Source of the DNA: Blastobasis lacticolella
Taxonomy: Eukaryota; Arthropoda; Insecta; Lepidoptera; Blastobasidae
DNA length: 64,000 nt
Reading direction: 5' to 3'
NCBI GenBank assembly: GCA_905147135.1
Contig: LR990049.1
Location: 4,729,428 to 4,793,427, forward strand
In this document: positions 45,100 to 55,824 of the stretch, one piece after another
How positions within the stretch are numbered: position 1 is the stretch's first letter
Layout: each line of letters starts with the position of its first letter
Translations under genes and position numbers: made by a program
The notes under the pieces: generated by a model
What the model was told of the DNA's origin: nothing
Databases searched by the model: none
What the model saw: the letters and a program-made list of their open reading frames with translations, nothing else

Positions 45100-45885
45100 T
45101 ATGTTAACAGTTTGTACCCGAAGTGTTATGTAGGCTGTTGATGATCATGACATATTATTTGAACTAAGTAGGTACCTAACTGTAATTCTACAAAAGTAAT
45201 TGTCATGCTTTGCTAGTTAGCTTAATCACTCATCTCAACATTATCTGTTTTGTACGTTGTTATAGTGTAAAACGGGTTAGAAAATCTTTTATTTATCCGC
45301 CTTCACATCGCGTTACAATGTAAGTACTATTTGCTAACTTTACTCGTTTGGCTGCCATTGCTATTACGTGGCTTTCATCCAAGTTGCTGTGTTTGCGACG
45401 TTCTAAAGACATTTCTACCCCCTTGTATATATACTTTGCGATAGTTATCACCCACCATCAGAGCAAACGGTTCAATAGACAAAATTATGTTTGCCCTGAA
45501 CCTCGTCAAAACAAAAGAATTATGTGATAATTGACATGGGAGCGAATCAAGCGAGTCTGGAGCTTATAGCAAACACAATAGCGACGAATCTCGATTGAAG
45601 GGGTAATAATTGCGTTGTTTACGAGGAGTTGGTTAAAGTTTAATTGAATCGAGGGTGCGGTGTGCTCTCTCTTGGTACGCCGGGGAATTTCGGAGCTAAT
45701 GAAAATAGTTTTAGAAAATGTACATTTTTTTTTCACATGTTAGTTAGTGGATGTGAAAGTGCTCCCGAGAGTAGATACCAATAACGCAGTATTTTAATTT
45801 TTCGTCTGTTAAGTGACTGTAGAACAAATTATGATATCGAATAACGAATACTTAGCTCCCACCTAGCTACACTATAAGGTACCTA
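45100..45885. other. Unique sequence, nothing recognised
   Basis: No gene or repeat recognised. A minus-strand 76-codon frame at 45506-45736 is unassigned. Confidence 0.3.
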
Positions 45886-45887
45886 GA

Positions 45888-45925
45888 CCACTATCATCAC
45901 CACTTTTTAGTGGTGATGATAGTGG
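45888..45925. repeat. Perfect 16-bp hairpin
   Basis: CCACTATCATCACCAC and GTGGTGATGATAGTGG separated by TTTTTA. Stands alone in otherwise unremarkable sequence. Confidence 0.85.
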
Positions 45926-46040
45926 CCTTAATACCTGTTTCGCTCCTTTACGGAGCATTCTCAGGAAACCGTTGATAGTATAGTAATAAAAATGTGTCAG
46001 TAATAATATTAATAAATGCCAGTTCACCAGTTCGAGACGC

Positions 46041-46108
46041 ATTGATTATCGACTGGTTCTCTTACGGTGAGGGAAAACAACCGGGACAATCGCGCCAAGA
46101 CGATTACT
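46041..46108 (+). mobile_element. SINE family A, internally deleted
   Basis: CTTACGGTGAGGGAAAACA joins directly to ACCGGGACAATCGCGCCAAG, skipping the roughly 150-bp body found in full copies such as 47939-48311. Confidence 0.55.
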
Positions 46109-46155
46109 GAACACTGTACAGTCATGCAACGAATAGCTAACCACTTACTTCAAGA

Positions 46156-46345
46156 TTATCATCATCATCATCATATCAGCCGAAAGACACCTACTGTTGG
46201 GCATAGGCCTCCTTAAGAGATCTCCACCAAAACCGGTCCGGTGCCTTCCGCATCCAGCTGGTACCTGCGATATTTACCAGGTCGTCGGTTCACCTTGTGG
46301 AAGGCCTACCCACGCTGTGTCTTCCGGTCACCACTCGAAGATTAT
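46156..46345 (-). mobile_element. RTE-type LINE 3' end with C-terminal codons
   Basis: Translated on the minus strand: TDDLVNIAGTSWMRKAPDR, FWWRSLKEAYAQQ, a stop, then VSFG, followed by ATGATGATGATGATGAT. The 'DDLVK.AG..WM..A.DR..W..L.EAY.QQW' ending and an ATG-rich tail are typical of RTE-clade elements in Lepidoptera. 5' truncated, one in-frame stop. Confidence 0.75.
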
Positions 46346-46349
46346 AATC

Positions 46350-46920
46350 TGGTGGCAAAATCGTTGCACTTAAATGGACCAATCGAGTCGAACCCGAGAC
46401 CACGGACGGTCGGGAAGCGAACCGGCACTGATGGAGAATTAACGATTCAGTTATAGGGACATCGGTTGTTTACTCGTCTACCGGATTTCATTATCACCCT
46501 CTCCCTCTGTGATTGCTGCCATCTCTCACTACGCGACCCGAATTGAGACGGTTCGACACCAAGTTTTATGGGTGTCAGCCTCTCGGACGATTGGGATGGT
46601 GATTTGGGAGGAGATCGAGTTTGTATTGTTTCAGCGTGGCTTGTTTTAAATGTTGAATAACTCTGTTTTTGGGCGAAATACGTGTGTTTTCACCGGCGAC
46701 AGATCAGTAAAAGGAAGGTCCTGCCAGAGGTGAAACTAAATGTCTGGCAAGCTGGTTGTGGAGCCCATTAAAAGACGAAACAACATGTCGCTGCTGTCCT
46801 GCATTTTCTGATAGGTCCAAATAACTTATTCCCTGTATTAAGAATTAACTAAGTAGGAACTTAAGTATCTAATATCTCCAAGCTAAAAAATAATATTCCA
46901 TGTTCTATTCCCAAAAAAAA
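46350..46920. other. Unique sequence, nothing recognised
   Basis: No gene or repeat recognised after the RTE tail. Confidence 0.3.
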
Positions 46921-46924
46921 ATAT

Positions 46925-47075
46925 GTGGACGAAACGTTCGTTGGCGAACATGAACACGCACATGGAGCATGCCTGTTTTAAAACAGCCTACGATTTTATA
47001 GTGCTTTATCCTCTAGCTTAGAAAGCGTCCAGATTATAATGATCAAGAAACACACCCGCAGGCAACATGACCTAC
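46925..47075 (-). mobile_element. LINE tail fragment of the 63.2 kb type, diverged
   Basis: GGAGCATGCCTGTTTTAAAA, AGCGTCCAGATTATAATGAT and CACACCCGCAGGCAACATG align with 63250-63350. Confidence 0.5.
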
Positions 47076-47351
47076 TCGTATTTCTATATCGATGTTATAT
47101 TGTGACATCCCAAATACAAGCTTTATTCCTAACACATAGGTAAACAAATTAAATATCAAGTTACCAATAAGGTAAATCTATATCACATCGGCAGGGACCC
47201 TGAAACAAGAGAAAGTTGAGTCTCCTCACAATTTGTCGCTGGCATGGCAACGTTTGAACTTGTGTCGCTTTCTGTTTTATGGCTACAGGTTGGGCCATTA
47301 GAATCGCGCTTCGGGCAGGTATATTTTCTAGCAAAGTACAGTAGGTCTACA

Positions 47352-47512
47352 TCTTAACCTCAATGTCCTGGTTGTGCCACGCGCGTACGCAATAGTCTAG
47401 GATTTTAGTTTTATTACACTAGAGCGCGCATCATCTAACCTTCGTCACATTAAAGGTATTCTCACAATATTTTCCCACGCCGTATAAGCATCGGGTTAGT
47501 GTTCAACTATCC
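47352..47512 (-). mobile_element. SINE family A, heavily diverged
   Basis: CTCAATGTCCTGGTTGTGCC and TATTCTCACAATATTTTCCC with CGTATAAGCATCGGTT-like words, reverse orientation. The body is eroded. Confidence 0.45.
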
Positions 47513-47519
47513 TAAAATT

Positions 47520-47700
47520 GATCACGTCATGATTTGACCATTTCATGAAATGGTAAAATACCGCTGCCGAAATCGTGATAGGTCTGGCCAGAACAATGAA
47601 TAATCTCAGCGTTTGTCCATATGAAGTAGCCGTGCGTTTGGCTATTCGTATCGTCAAACGCTAATTACTCATTGTCTGGCCGAACCATTTACCTACATAC
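47520..47700. mobile_element. Foldback element with a 106-nt hairpin
   Basis: 47581-47631 pairs with 47640-47686 almost throughout, around the loop GTGCGTTT. Key words are GGTCTGGCCAGAACAATGA against TCATTGTCTGGCCGAACC, and AGCGTTTG against CAAACGCT. Just upstream lies the perfect palindrome CCATTTCATGAAATGG. It is most likely a hairpin MITE; a long-stem RNA is the alternative. Confidence 0.65.
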
Positions 47701-47938
47701 TTTAGAGATTCATCAATATTATTAAGACGATATCCTAATAAAATCTCAATTTTCGTGGCCACGCATCTCCTTATATTATTTTCCCTCGGCGCAATCACAG
47801 CCGCCTTGGTAACGCATCAATTACTTTGACAAAGGTGACTAATATTTAATATGAATTAATTAGTGCGTTATTATTAATTAAATATTTGATTATCTGTTAG
47901 CATTTATGATAAGATAGTGTAGAATAGTAGACGTAGAT

Positions 47939-48311
47939 AGCGTCGGTAGCCGAGCGGTTGAGTATCCAACTTGTAAGCGAGAGGTACCGGGTTCGAATCC
48001 CGCTGCGGCCATGTACCAATCACTTTTTTTCTGAGTTATGTACATTAGTTGAATTCTAACCGATGCTCTTAAGGTGAGGGAAAACATCGTGATGAAACCT
48101 GCAAATTCAGACAACTGAATTTGTAACCATGATCCAATCTGGTCAGGTTCCCTTGACAGCAGGGTCACGGAGGTCAGATGGTAGTCGCTCCACTGTAATC
48201 ACCTGATCGCCAAATCCTGGATCATGGTCAAGGCGGACACTGGGCCCTCGTTACCGAGAGCACACCCGGGACATACGCTATAGTATACGTGAACGCTAAG
48301 TTGATGATGAG
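47939..48311 (+). mobile_element. SINE family A, best full-length copy
   Basis: The tRNA-like head (A box GGTAGCCGAGCGG, B box GGGTTCGAATCCCG, loop AACTTGTAAGC) is followed by GGTGAGGGAAAACATCGTG, GATCCAATCTGGTCAGGTTC, GGTAGTCGCTCCACTG, CAAATCCTGGATCATGGTCA and GAACGCTAAGTTGATGATGA. The A and B boxes are polymerase III promoter elements. The GATGATG tail resembles the RTE 3' tail at 46156-46345, hinting that RTE machinery mobilised it; that link is inference. Confidence 0.85.
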
Positions 48312-48314
48312 TGT

Positions 48315-48975
48315 AGAATAGTAGTGCTTATCTGACCGTCTGAAAGCAATACTCTCAAAATTTACTTTACCTAGAGATTTTCATGTAGATTTTCACGTAC
48401 GGAATTTAAGTTTGCGCTTGTGCGACGCTGGGCCAACTACGGGCCTTTTATGTTTATTGGTTACCAGATGGAAAATGGTACTCTGGAGTATGATTCAAAA
48501 TATTAACAACACGCAATAAGTGAAACACATTTCAACAAAAGATAGGGTGATTCAAGAGGAAGGTTTATAAGCAAGAAAAAAAGCTATAGATAAGCGTAAA
48601 GTAGGTCCATAAAATCTAATCCGTGACACTTTTAGTTTAGTTATACATCTACATATTTGTAAAAGAAATGAATTGATGTTTCGATGAAATGAACACCATG
48701 CCCCCCTCCACGTCCTATCTTGAACCAAAGACAAACTAGTTAAACAAAAAGCTGTTACGCTCAACCGTGGTCAGGGTTCATTACAAAAAATGCACACTGC
48801 AGTCCTTTCTTATTCCTGCACACATTGCATCGTAAATTTTACTATCAGCCGCTGGGTCCGCGGTCGGCACTCGTAAAGTTGCACTGCGGTTTAGATATTT
48901 ATACAGCTGACTGTGTAAACTGGTGCACGAAGGTAAACGAAGCATGATGCGGTATTTTATTACTCATTTTTATTT
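48315..48975. other. No gene recognised
   Basis: A weak LINE-tail-like word (GGTTACCAGATGGAAAATGG) lies near 48458. Otherwise nothing recognised. Confidence 0.3.
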
Positions 48976-48978
48976 ATT

Positions 48979-49232
48979 ACTAGTGGACCCGGCGCGACTT
49001 CGTTCGCGTGGCGCCCAACCCCAATTCTACATTACCCTACCCCGCCCCCATCCTACCCTACACCTACTTTACCCCTACCTACTTTTTTTTACTTATAAAC
49101 CTTCCTCTTAAATCATTCTATCTATTGCCGAAAACGGCATTAAAATCCGTTGCGTAGTTTAAAAGATCTAAGCGTACATAGATACATAAGGACAAACGGC
49201 GGGAAGTAACTTTGTTTTGTACTATGTATATA
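48979..49232 (+). repeat. Lepidopteran 'CCCGGC...AAGCGACTT' repeat, copy 6
   Basis: ACTAGTGGACCCGGCGCGAC, TTCGTTCGCGTGGCGCCC, CCTAC-rich stretch, TAAATCATTCTATCTATTG, AAATCCGTTGCGTAGTTT and ACGGCGGGAAGTAACTTTG. The most complete copy. Confidence 0.8.
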
Positions 49233-49234
49233 AA

Positions 49235-51255
49235 AACTTCTTCAAACGGGAATTATGCTACGAAGCATCACGCGAAATTATGTATACAACACGTCTACAA
49301 CAGCTGAGAAGTTAACATTAATACAGCAACTCAAAAAAGCTATACCTATAGTAAATATGAAAATCGGAATTGGAGTCAATGTTTTTTCTGTACGTAACTT
49401 TAACGAATTATTACGACTAGTACGATGGCAGGTCTAAGCTAAAATTTCTGCTGCCTGCAGTCACTTTAATGAAGCTCAATGTATATACAAATAGAAAACT
49501 AAAATAAAAGCAATCCAGTGTAAATGCAGCACGGAAAAGCAATCTGTCAAAGTAGGTACTCCGGAAGTAAATGCAGTCCAAAGGCACCAAAGAAGGTTGA
49601 CATAATCTCCTACTTCAGTGGAGGTTCTAATAATGGTGTCTCGGTGACAAATACGCGATGGGCCACCATGCCATGCTAAACGGGATTGATGACACGGTGA
49701 CCGTACACTCATAAATTTTACGGACTTCCTTCCCTAGGGAGGTGATGTACTGGCCTTTTTGGTCTCGGATCTGGGACCAAGACCAATAATTTGACGGGTT
49801 TTCGGTAGGAATTTGGTCGTGTCGTATCCACTGACTAGACTATTTATTGCAATTCTCCCTTCGTTTTATGAGTGTCGTAACTAATTAGGAACGTAAGTAC
49901 AAGCAGGGAATGCCTTATGGCAAGGCCCTCATTTGATCACGAGGAGGCTCAAGTCCAGCAGTTGGCAGTTATGGGCTATATCGATGTGATGTATAGGTAA
50001 CATCGATCGATTTAGGTGAGTGTACTAAACTGAAATTTCAGTGACTTGTGAAGCACTACGAGTATGAACAGGGTGTTTCTAGTTCTAAATTACATACCCA
50101 GACAATGAAATTGTGGCCGAAACTTGGTCTAATTTTAGATGTCAGTACTTACAGAGGCTGAGATTTTAGACAGGAACCTTGGCCTTATTTTACATAGGGT
50201 AATATTTTGGTGATATCCATTATTACATAGCAATTCATACATTCAAAACGCATCAAAACCCACTGATGATTTTTTCCTCTTTTTTTAATTTTGTGCGAAC
50301 AGAAACTGTTTTTATTATTTATGATATCGCACATCACTATTTGAGGGCAACGACCGGGAGTGCGGGCAAGCCGAAAATGTGATTCTTCAGTCCAACGAAA
50401 GAATGCAGAAAGGAAATGCTTGGTATTAGGGCAAAATTATTGCATGACTCAATAACATTTTAGATATTATGTTGTTTACCATGTCGCATACAAATTGAAG
50501 AGTAGGTGTATTACATAGGGGGTAGCCATTATACTTTTTCGTAGTAGATCAACATTATTTAAACTATGTTGTTTTTAAAATTTTGAAATATCGGTAAAGT
50601 AAGGATTTTACTAAAAAAAATTTTTATTTCATTGTAATATTTTTTACTTATTTTGGACGTAAAAACAATATTCTGGGGTGATTGTTGTAGGAGGTTGCTA
50701 GTTTACTCTGCCGTATAAATCAGATAATGAGGATACTAAACCAGCGAGAAAATCTCTTAAATTAAATAATCATTTATTTCAGAATTTACAATTCCATATA
50801 TTTTTAGGTACGTAAGTAATTTTTTAATTATTTACCAAAAATATAAAAATAATAACAATGTCAAATTCCATACTAATGTCAATTGACTAAAAATATCAAT
50901 GTCAATTAATTTCATAAAATCATAAATTCGACCATGTCAATACATTACAATCAATCAATTAATCAGTAATAATTATATATATTTATGAATGAAATATGGC
51001 GTTACAACGTTACAATATATTTTTTCGGATTGTAACTTAGTGGGAGCGTAGATACTCAGTGGGTAGATTATGGAACAGATTGAATCATCAACTTATCCAA
51101 GATTCCTCCGTGGTGATCCAGGTGTTCAATAGCAGAGCTGCCAAATGAAAGTTAGAGATAGGTGACGGGCCTTCTGAAGTTCACAGAGCCCCACCAGCAT
51201 CCAGGAAGCGAAACGCGTCTTGCTAAGATGAATCTACGAGACTCGTGCCCGTTTG
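49235..51255. other. Unique sequence, one unassigned frame
   Basis: A 60-codon plus-strand frame (49255-49437) begins MLRSITRNYVYNTSTT and is unassigned. The stretch 50200-51000 is AT-rich. No repeats recognised. Confidence 0.25.
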
Positions 51256-51261
51256 TACTAC

Positions 51262-51533
51262 ACTTAGAAAACGCTTAAGTTGACGCCTTAAGATATTAGT
51301 GAGCATTTATGCGTCAAAAATCGGTGGTCATATGAACTTAAGAATGACCTTTGTGGAGTTTAAGTTTCAGCTAAGGGCTTGGCTAAAATTTAAACACGCT
51401 ATTATATGTATATGCTTAAAGTGCTTGTTAAGCATATACATATTATTCTAAACAACGCGTTTTCATGTTTAAATAATGTTCATGTAAAGAATATTTATAT
51501 GCATTTAGGCGTCAACTTAAGCGTTGCCTAAGT
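51262..51533. mobile_element. Foldback MITE with central hairpin
   Basis: The left end ACTTAGAAAACGCTTAAG with TTGACGCCTTAA is complementary to the right end TTAGGCGTCAACTTAAGCG with TTGCCTAAGT. In the middle a perfect 16-bp stem (ATATGTATATGCTTAA, 51404-51419, against 51428-51443) surrounds a short loop. No clear target duplication. Confidence 0.7.
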
Positions 51534-51539
51534 TTCCTC

Positions 51540-52010
51540 AACCCCCATCATCCTATTTGTCTCAGTGGACAAGGTATAGGTAATGCAAAGGTAATTAGGT
51601 GTGTACCATGTGTGTACTCAAGGGAAGACGCTATTGATGAATGAACCAACTTATCCGACATTTCCATATCGTTATTGTCACAATAATATTTTATACTTAA
51701 TCACAATAAGGTTTTAATCTCAAACACTTACTTAATAGGGCCTGGGAACGAAAGCGCAAAAAGTAGTAGAAAATGGAGCGAAATTTAAAAGCACAAAGAA
51801 ACTAAAAGCTAACGTGTAGCTTTTTCAAAGGCACTCGTGGTACCGGCCGGAAGTTGCGAGCTTAAAGCTGTGCTCTCTTTCTCATATCCGGTGGTTTTCA
51901 GTGCAAAAAGCTGTTCTGTGCTCCTGAAATTGTGTTTTCAAAATTGGCCAATTTTAGACGGATATTATTCTACTCTATTCGCAGTGTCCTAAGTCAGATA
52001 TTGTTGTAAT
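51540..52010. other. No gene recognised
   Basis: No repeat or gene recognised. Confidence 0.3.
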
Positions 52011-52013
52011 TTT

Positions 52014-52282
52014 AAATAAATATATATATGCTTGGAAAAATTCGCACACTGCCATCTAGTCTCAAAGTAAGCAAAGATTGTGTTATGGGTGTTAGATAAC
52101 TGATAAACTACTTATATAGTTATTTTTATATATGTACTTATTATACATCTTACTACATCCAAACCCATAACAGAAAAATTAAAATTCATCATTTCAATTT
52201 CTGGTCGGCCGGAAATCGAATCCGGTACCTCTTCATGGCGACCAGCATATTAACCAATTAAACCAGTCAGGTCGTCAAACCG
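52014..52282 (-). mobile_element. SINE family B, with tRNA-like head
   Basis: Read on the minus strand: A-box-like TGACTGGTTTAATTGG, B box GGATTCGATTTCC, then TCTGTTATGGGTTTGGATGT, AGTTATCTAACACCCATAAC, GAGACTAGATGGCAGTGTGC and an AT-rich tail. A second, headless copy is at 56640-56828. I recognise the ACACCCATAACACAA and AGATGGCGCTGTGTG words as common in Lepidoptera. Confidence 0.75.
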
Positions 52283-52389
52283 TTTACATTTGCTTTTGAT
52301 CACTCATGATGTGAAACTGAGGCTCTCTCATATCTTACCATATACTCGTATCATTTTGTAGCAACATAGTTGTCGATATAGATAGGCAA

Positions 52390-52690
52390 AGCAGCAAGCA
52401 GGTCACCTGATGGTACGTGATCACTGCCGTTCATGGCCCATGGCCTTTTTCCCACCAACCACACTAACCCCTATACACTCGCAGGTGTCGTACGAGGTGA
52501 CTAATGATTTCCAGGCAAAGTATTTAGTCTCCGTAGGCTGGCAAATAGTCGGAAGCGTTTCCCATTGTTATATTTGTAACACTGCGATCTCCAACCCGCC
52601 TGGAGATTATGGCAACCACCTTTCTTTTGGAGGGAGACGCCCTAGGTCCTACAGTGGACTGTTATGATCTGTGAGGTGGTGGCCTTTACG
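52390..52690 (-). repeat. 'GTCCACTGC' dispersed repeat, inverted
   Basis: GTCACCTGATGGTACGTGAT, CAGGTGTCGTACGAGGTGAC, TGCGATCTCCAACCCGCC and GTCCTACAGTGGACTG. Includes a LINE-tail-like segment at its left that the shorter copies lack. Confidence 0.65.
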
Positions 52691-52863
52691 ACACCCATTT
52701 ACCTAGACGGGATTTGGTGATATCTATAGTATCACCACCAAAATCGCGGAAACCAGAAGATACACAATCCGATGCGAAAAGTTTTCATGCAACAGTTTTA
52801 AAGCAAGTCCTGTGAAGTGTGTTAACTATTTGACAATTCGACATCTATTGATTAATAACCAGG

Positions 52864-53118
52864 TAGAGCTCGTCTAGTCTAAGATGACGCGCCCCACTAC
52901 TTAGTTAGTTGATTTCGATGTGTGAGTGCAAATATTGATAACGACACTTCATCTGTGTGGGAGCCAATGAACGACGTGTGTTCCTACGTTTGAATGTCAC
53001 CGGCAACTGAATGACCAATTACGACGGCATTTGTATATGTATTGCGTCCATATTTTAAACTTGCTTGTGTGCGGTAATGCGATAGTGGGGCGCGTCATTT
53101 TAAATTAGACGAGCTCTA
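52864..53118. mobile_element. 251-bp MITE with about 37-bp TIRs, TA target
   Basis: The left TIR GAGCTCGTCTAGTCTAAGAT then GACGCGCCCCACTA; the right TIR is its complement (TAGTGGGGCGCGTC then TTAGACGAGCTC). TA lies immediately outside both ends. No coding capacity. TA duplication and TIR length fit a Tc1/mariner-type MITE. Confidence 0.85.
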
Positions 53119-53552
53119 TCAATATACACACCGGAATAAAATAAAATTAAAATAGGTATATAATTCATATATTCAGCTAGATTTGATTTGGAGCTGATTT
53201 TCCTGGGACAAACTCAGTTCTTCATTCTTTCAGGATTCGAAAGCTAAATTTTTATACTATGCGGTTTCTGTTCGAAATCTCAACATTATCAAATCAAGTC
53301 AGGACAAAAATCAGTATATGTTACTAACTGAACACATTGATGTGGAGTATAGCTAAAAAGTAATATACGTCAAGTTAGTACTTGTGACATCTTAGTTATA
53401 TAGTTATAACTAAGTGGTCACAACTTCAAACCGAAGCTTGCGTGCCCGATGTCAAGATGCAGGTATTTCATAACCTCAGAAGCATCAACCCTAAAATATC
53501 CAAAGCATTGAAACTTTAAACGTATCTCTGTCGTTTATCAAGCCAAAGTTGA

Positions 53553-54353
53553 ACTGTACCCAGGGCCGGATTTAAGCTTTTGCCGCCCTTGGGCACTGAA
53601 AAAAATGCCGCCCCATCATTGAAATATCACTAAAAGTTATGTAGTTTTGATATCTTATTTATAAAAAATTAAAATATCTAATGTATTGCAAATAACTTAT
53701 TATATATTATATACTTTGATGACATAAAAAATATTTGTTTTTGTTCGTAGAGCTATACCTACATTTTGCACTCAGCTTGACTTATAATTATATTATAATA
53801 ATTTTATCACAGGCAAATACGCCTTACTTTTTGAATTGCGAATTGGTCGATTAAATTTTCACAATCTAAACAGTATGCACAGTTAAAAGTTGAATAGATT
53901 CAAAAGTATAAGATTTTCTTTAAATTCACGTTAATAAGTATAATCGACGAATTATTCAATTTTTAAGAAATTCATTGATTAATTTAATTTTTTTTTTTTA
54001 ATTCAAAACTATGTCAATAACGTTTTTAATTTTGCCAAAATTAAAAACCAAATTAAAATTTTAACATTCCAGCAAATTAAAAAATCTAATATTACCATTT
54101 CAAATCTTCACTTAAGGTGCCAAAATTATAATTTACAAAACTTCGATTTGACAAATATTGTACGAGTCAAATTTCTTTAATTATCTATTAAATAATATAT
54201 GATTAATTAAAAGAATAAAAAATTTCTATTGAGAAATTTTGCGGACAATAAAATATTTTGTTTTCACTTTCCAAATTTTGCCGCCCTAGAAAATTTGCCG
54301 CCCTGGGCACTAGCCCCGACTGCCCCTAATGTAAATCCACCGTTGACTGTACC
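53553..54353. mobile_element. hAT-type MITE with 8-bp target duplication
   Basis: The element is 53561-54345. It begins CAGGGCCGGATTTAAGC and ends TAAATCCACCGTTG, whose complement CAACGGTGGATTTA matches the start at 11 of 14 positions. ACTGTACC directly precedes and directly follows it (53553-53560, 54346-54353). TIRs starting CAGGG and an 8-bp duplication are hallmarks of hAT elements. Subterminal GCCGCCC words occur at both ends. The interior is AT-rich without transposase. Confidence 0.9.
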
Positions 54354-54885
54354 GTTAGCAAAGCAAGTAACGTTAAGACGGTTTGTTGTGTTTGTTTGTT
54401 TACCCTTACGGAGTTTCTTGGATCGAATTACGATGAAAATGTATTTGCCAAAGAACTTTTGTTTGTTTAAATCGTTAATACCTTTACGTGTATCATGAGA
54501 TGGAATCTGTGTGTTGGAATTTATATCGCTCGTATTTGCTGACTTTGTTTGGGAAGAAATACAGATGTAATAGGTACATAATAAATGCAAGTGATTATCA
54601 TTTGTACGGGTCCAACTTTTATAATTCTGAAGGATAAGGAATTGAACACGTAGCCTGCGAGTGTGTTCCATCAACCTACATTATAAGATGGACAGCTTCA
54701 AACCTAGAGTACATGGGCTGTTACTAGACAGGAATGTTCCACTAAGGAAAATAAGGTTAACAATATTGCACTTACCACCCGGTAGAATAGAGGTCATAAG
54801 TATCTCTTATATAAAACAAATAACATAATATCAACCGACGATGAAGTCTTCAATATGCCATTCTAAAGCACAGCTTGTTGTATTA
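54354..54885. other. No gene recognised
   Basis: Frames on both strands around 54264-54674 overlap the hAT end and have no family resemblance. Confidence 0.3.
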
Positions 54886-54889
54886 TTTA

Positions 54890-55048
54890 CTATAAGCGAC
54901 GCCCCGGCTTCGCACGGGTATTCTCGGAGTTTCACGAAAATTCTCAAAATGATCTTGAAAACCACATCTAAATCCGTTGCGTGGTTTAAAAGGAGTTAGC
55001 GCATCTCCAGACAGACGCGAAAAGCGACTTTACTATATACTAGGTATG
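54890..55048 (+). repeat. Lepidopteran 'CCCGGC...AAGCGACTT' repeat, copy 7, variant
   Basis: AAGCGACGCCCCGGCTTCGC, ATCTAAATCCGTTGCGTGG and GACAGACGCGAAAAGCGACT. A divergent subfamily with a CCCCGGCTTCGCACGGG start. Confidence 0.6.
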
Positions 55049-55152
55049 TAAAGAGATGTTGTATACCTAATTGGAATAGATAATCGTGTTTTACTTTACT
55101 TTACTGTAATTCATTCAAACACCTTAATAAACTTTCATTTTTATTTGCCACC

Positions 55153-55200
55153 GTATCCGGCAGCGTAGAATATAGTACCAAACCAACCCGTCGCGTAGGT
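55153..55200 (-). repeat. 'GTCCACTGC' repeat, short distal fragment
   Basis: GTATCCGGCAGCGTAGAATA and CCAAACCAACCCGTCGCG. Confidence 0.5.
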
Positions 55201-55319
55201 AAAATTACGGGTATACCTAACTGGTCGTACATACCACAAAGGAATATAGGTATTGGTTTTTCAATACTGCGAGGTCCTAACCCAAAGCGATGATGGCAAT
55301 ACTCCCCTACATAGTGGAC

Positions 55320-55515
55320 GGTCTATATTACGAAATTGACAGCCATTACTTCGATGGTCGTTGTATCGAAAACTTTGCATCGACGAGTCACTATCGCGAC
55401 ATTGTACCCCATCGCTAGTACGCTGCATCGAAAATGAATCGATCGTCGATATGGCGATGTGTCGATACAGAATCAATATGGCGCACTGTCGCTATAGCGA
55501 CCCGTCGATGCAGGG
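55320..55515. other. Cluster of CGAT/TCGA words
   Basis: CGAT-containing words occur every 10-20 bases, for example GAATCGATCGTCGATATGG and CGCTATAGCGACCCGTCGAT. TATCGA half-sites resemble the DNA replication-related element core, but no complete TATCGATA is present. No coding sequence recognised. Confidence 0.5.
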
Positions 55516-55621
55516 ACTGTTGATTTCGTAATCTAGAACTATGTGTCTTAAGTCCAGCAGCGTACTACCAACTATTGATTTGATACCTACATTTTCTAAT
55601 TATACAACTAATACTATTAGA

Positions 55622-55822
55622 TCGAGAAAACATCGAGATGAAATGCATATTCAGGCGATTTAAGTGTAACCGTGATCCAATCTGGTCTGGTTGCCTTGTT
55701 AACAGGCTCACGGAGATAAAATGGCAGTCACTCCACTGTAATTGCCTGATCTGCCAAACCGTGGATCCCTGGAGGCGGACCCTGGGCCCGAGAGCACAAC
55801 CGAGAAATTAACGCCAAAATAA
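55622..55822 (+). mobile_element. SINE family A, headless
   Basis: GAAAACATCGAGATGAAATG, GATCCAATCTGGTCTGGTTG, GGCAGTCACTCCACTGTAAT and GAGAAATTAACGCCAAAAT. Lacks the tRNA-like head. Confidence 0.75.
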
Positions 55823-55824
55823 CA

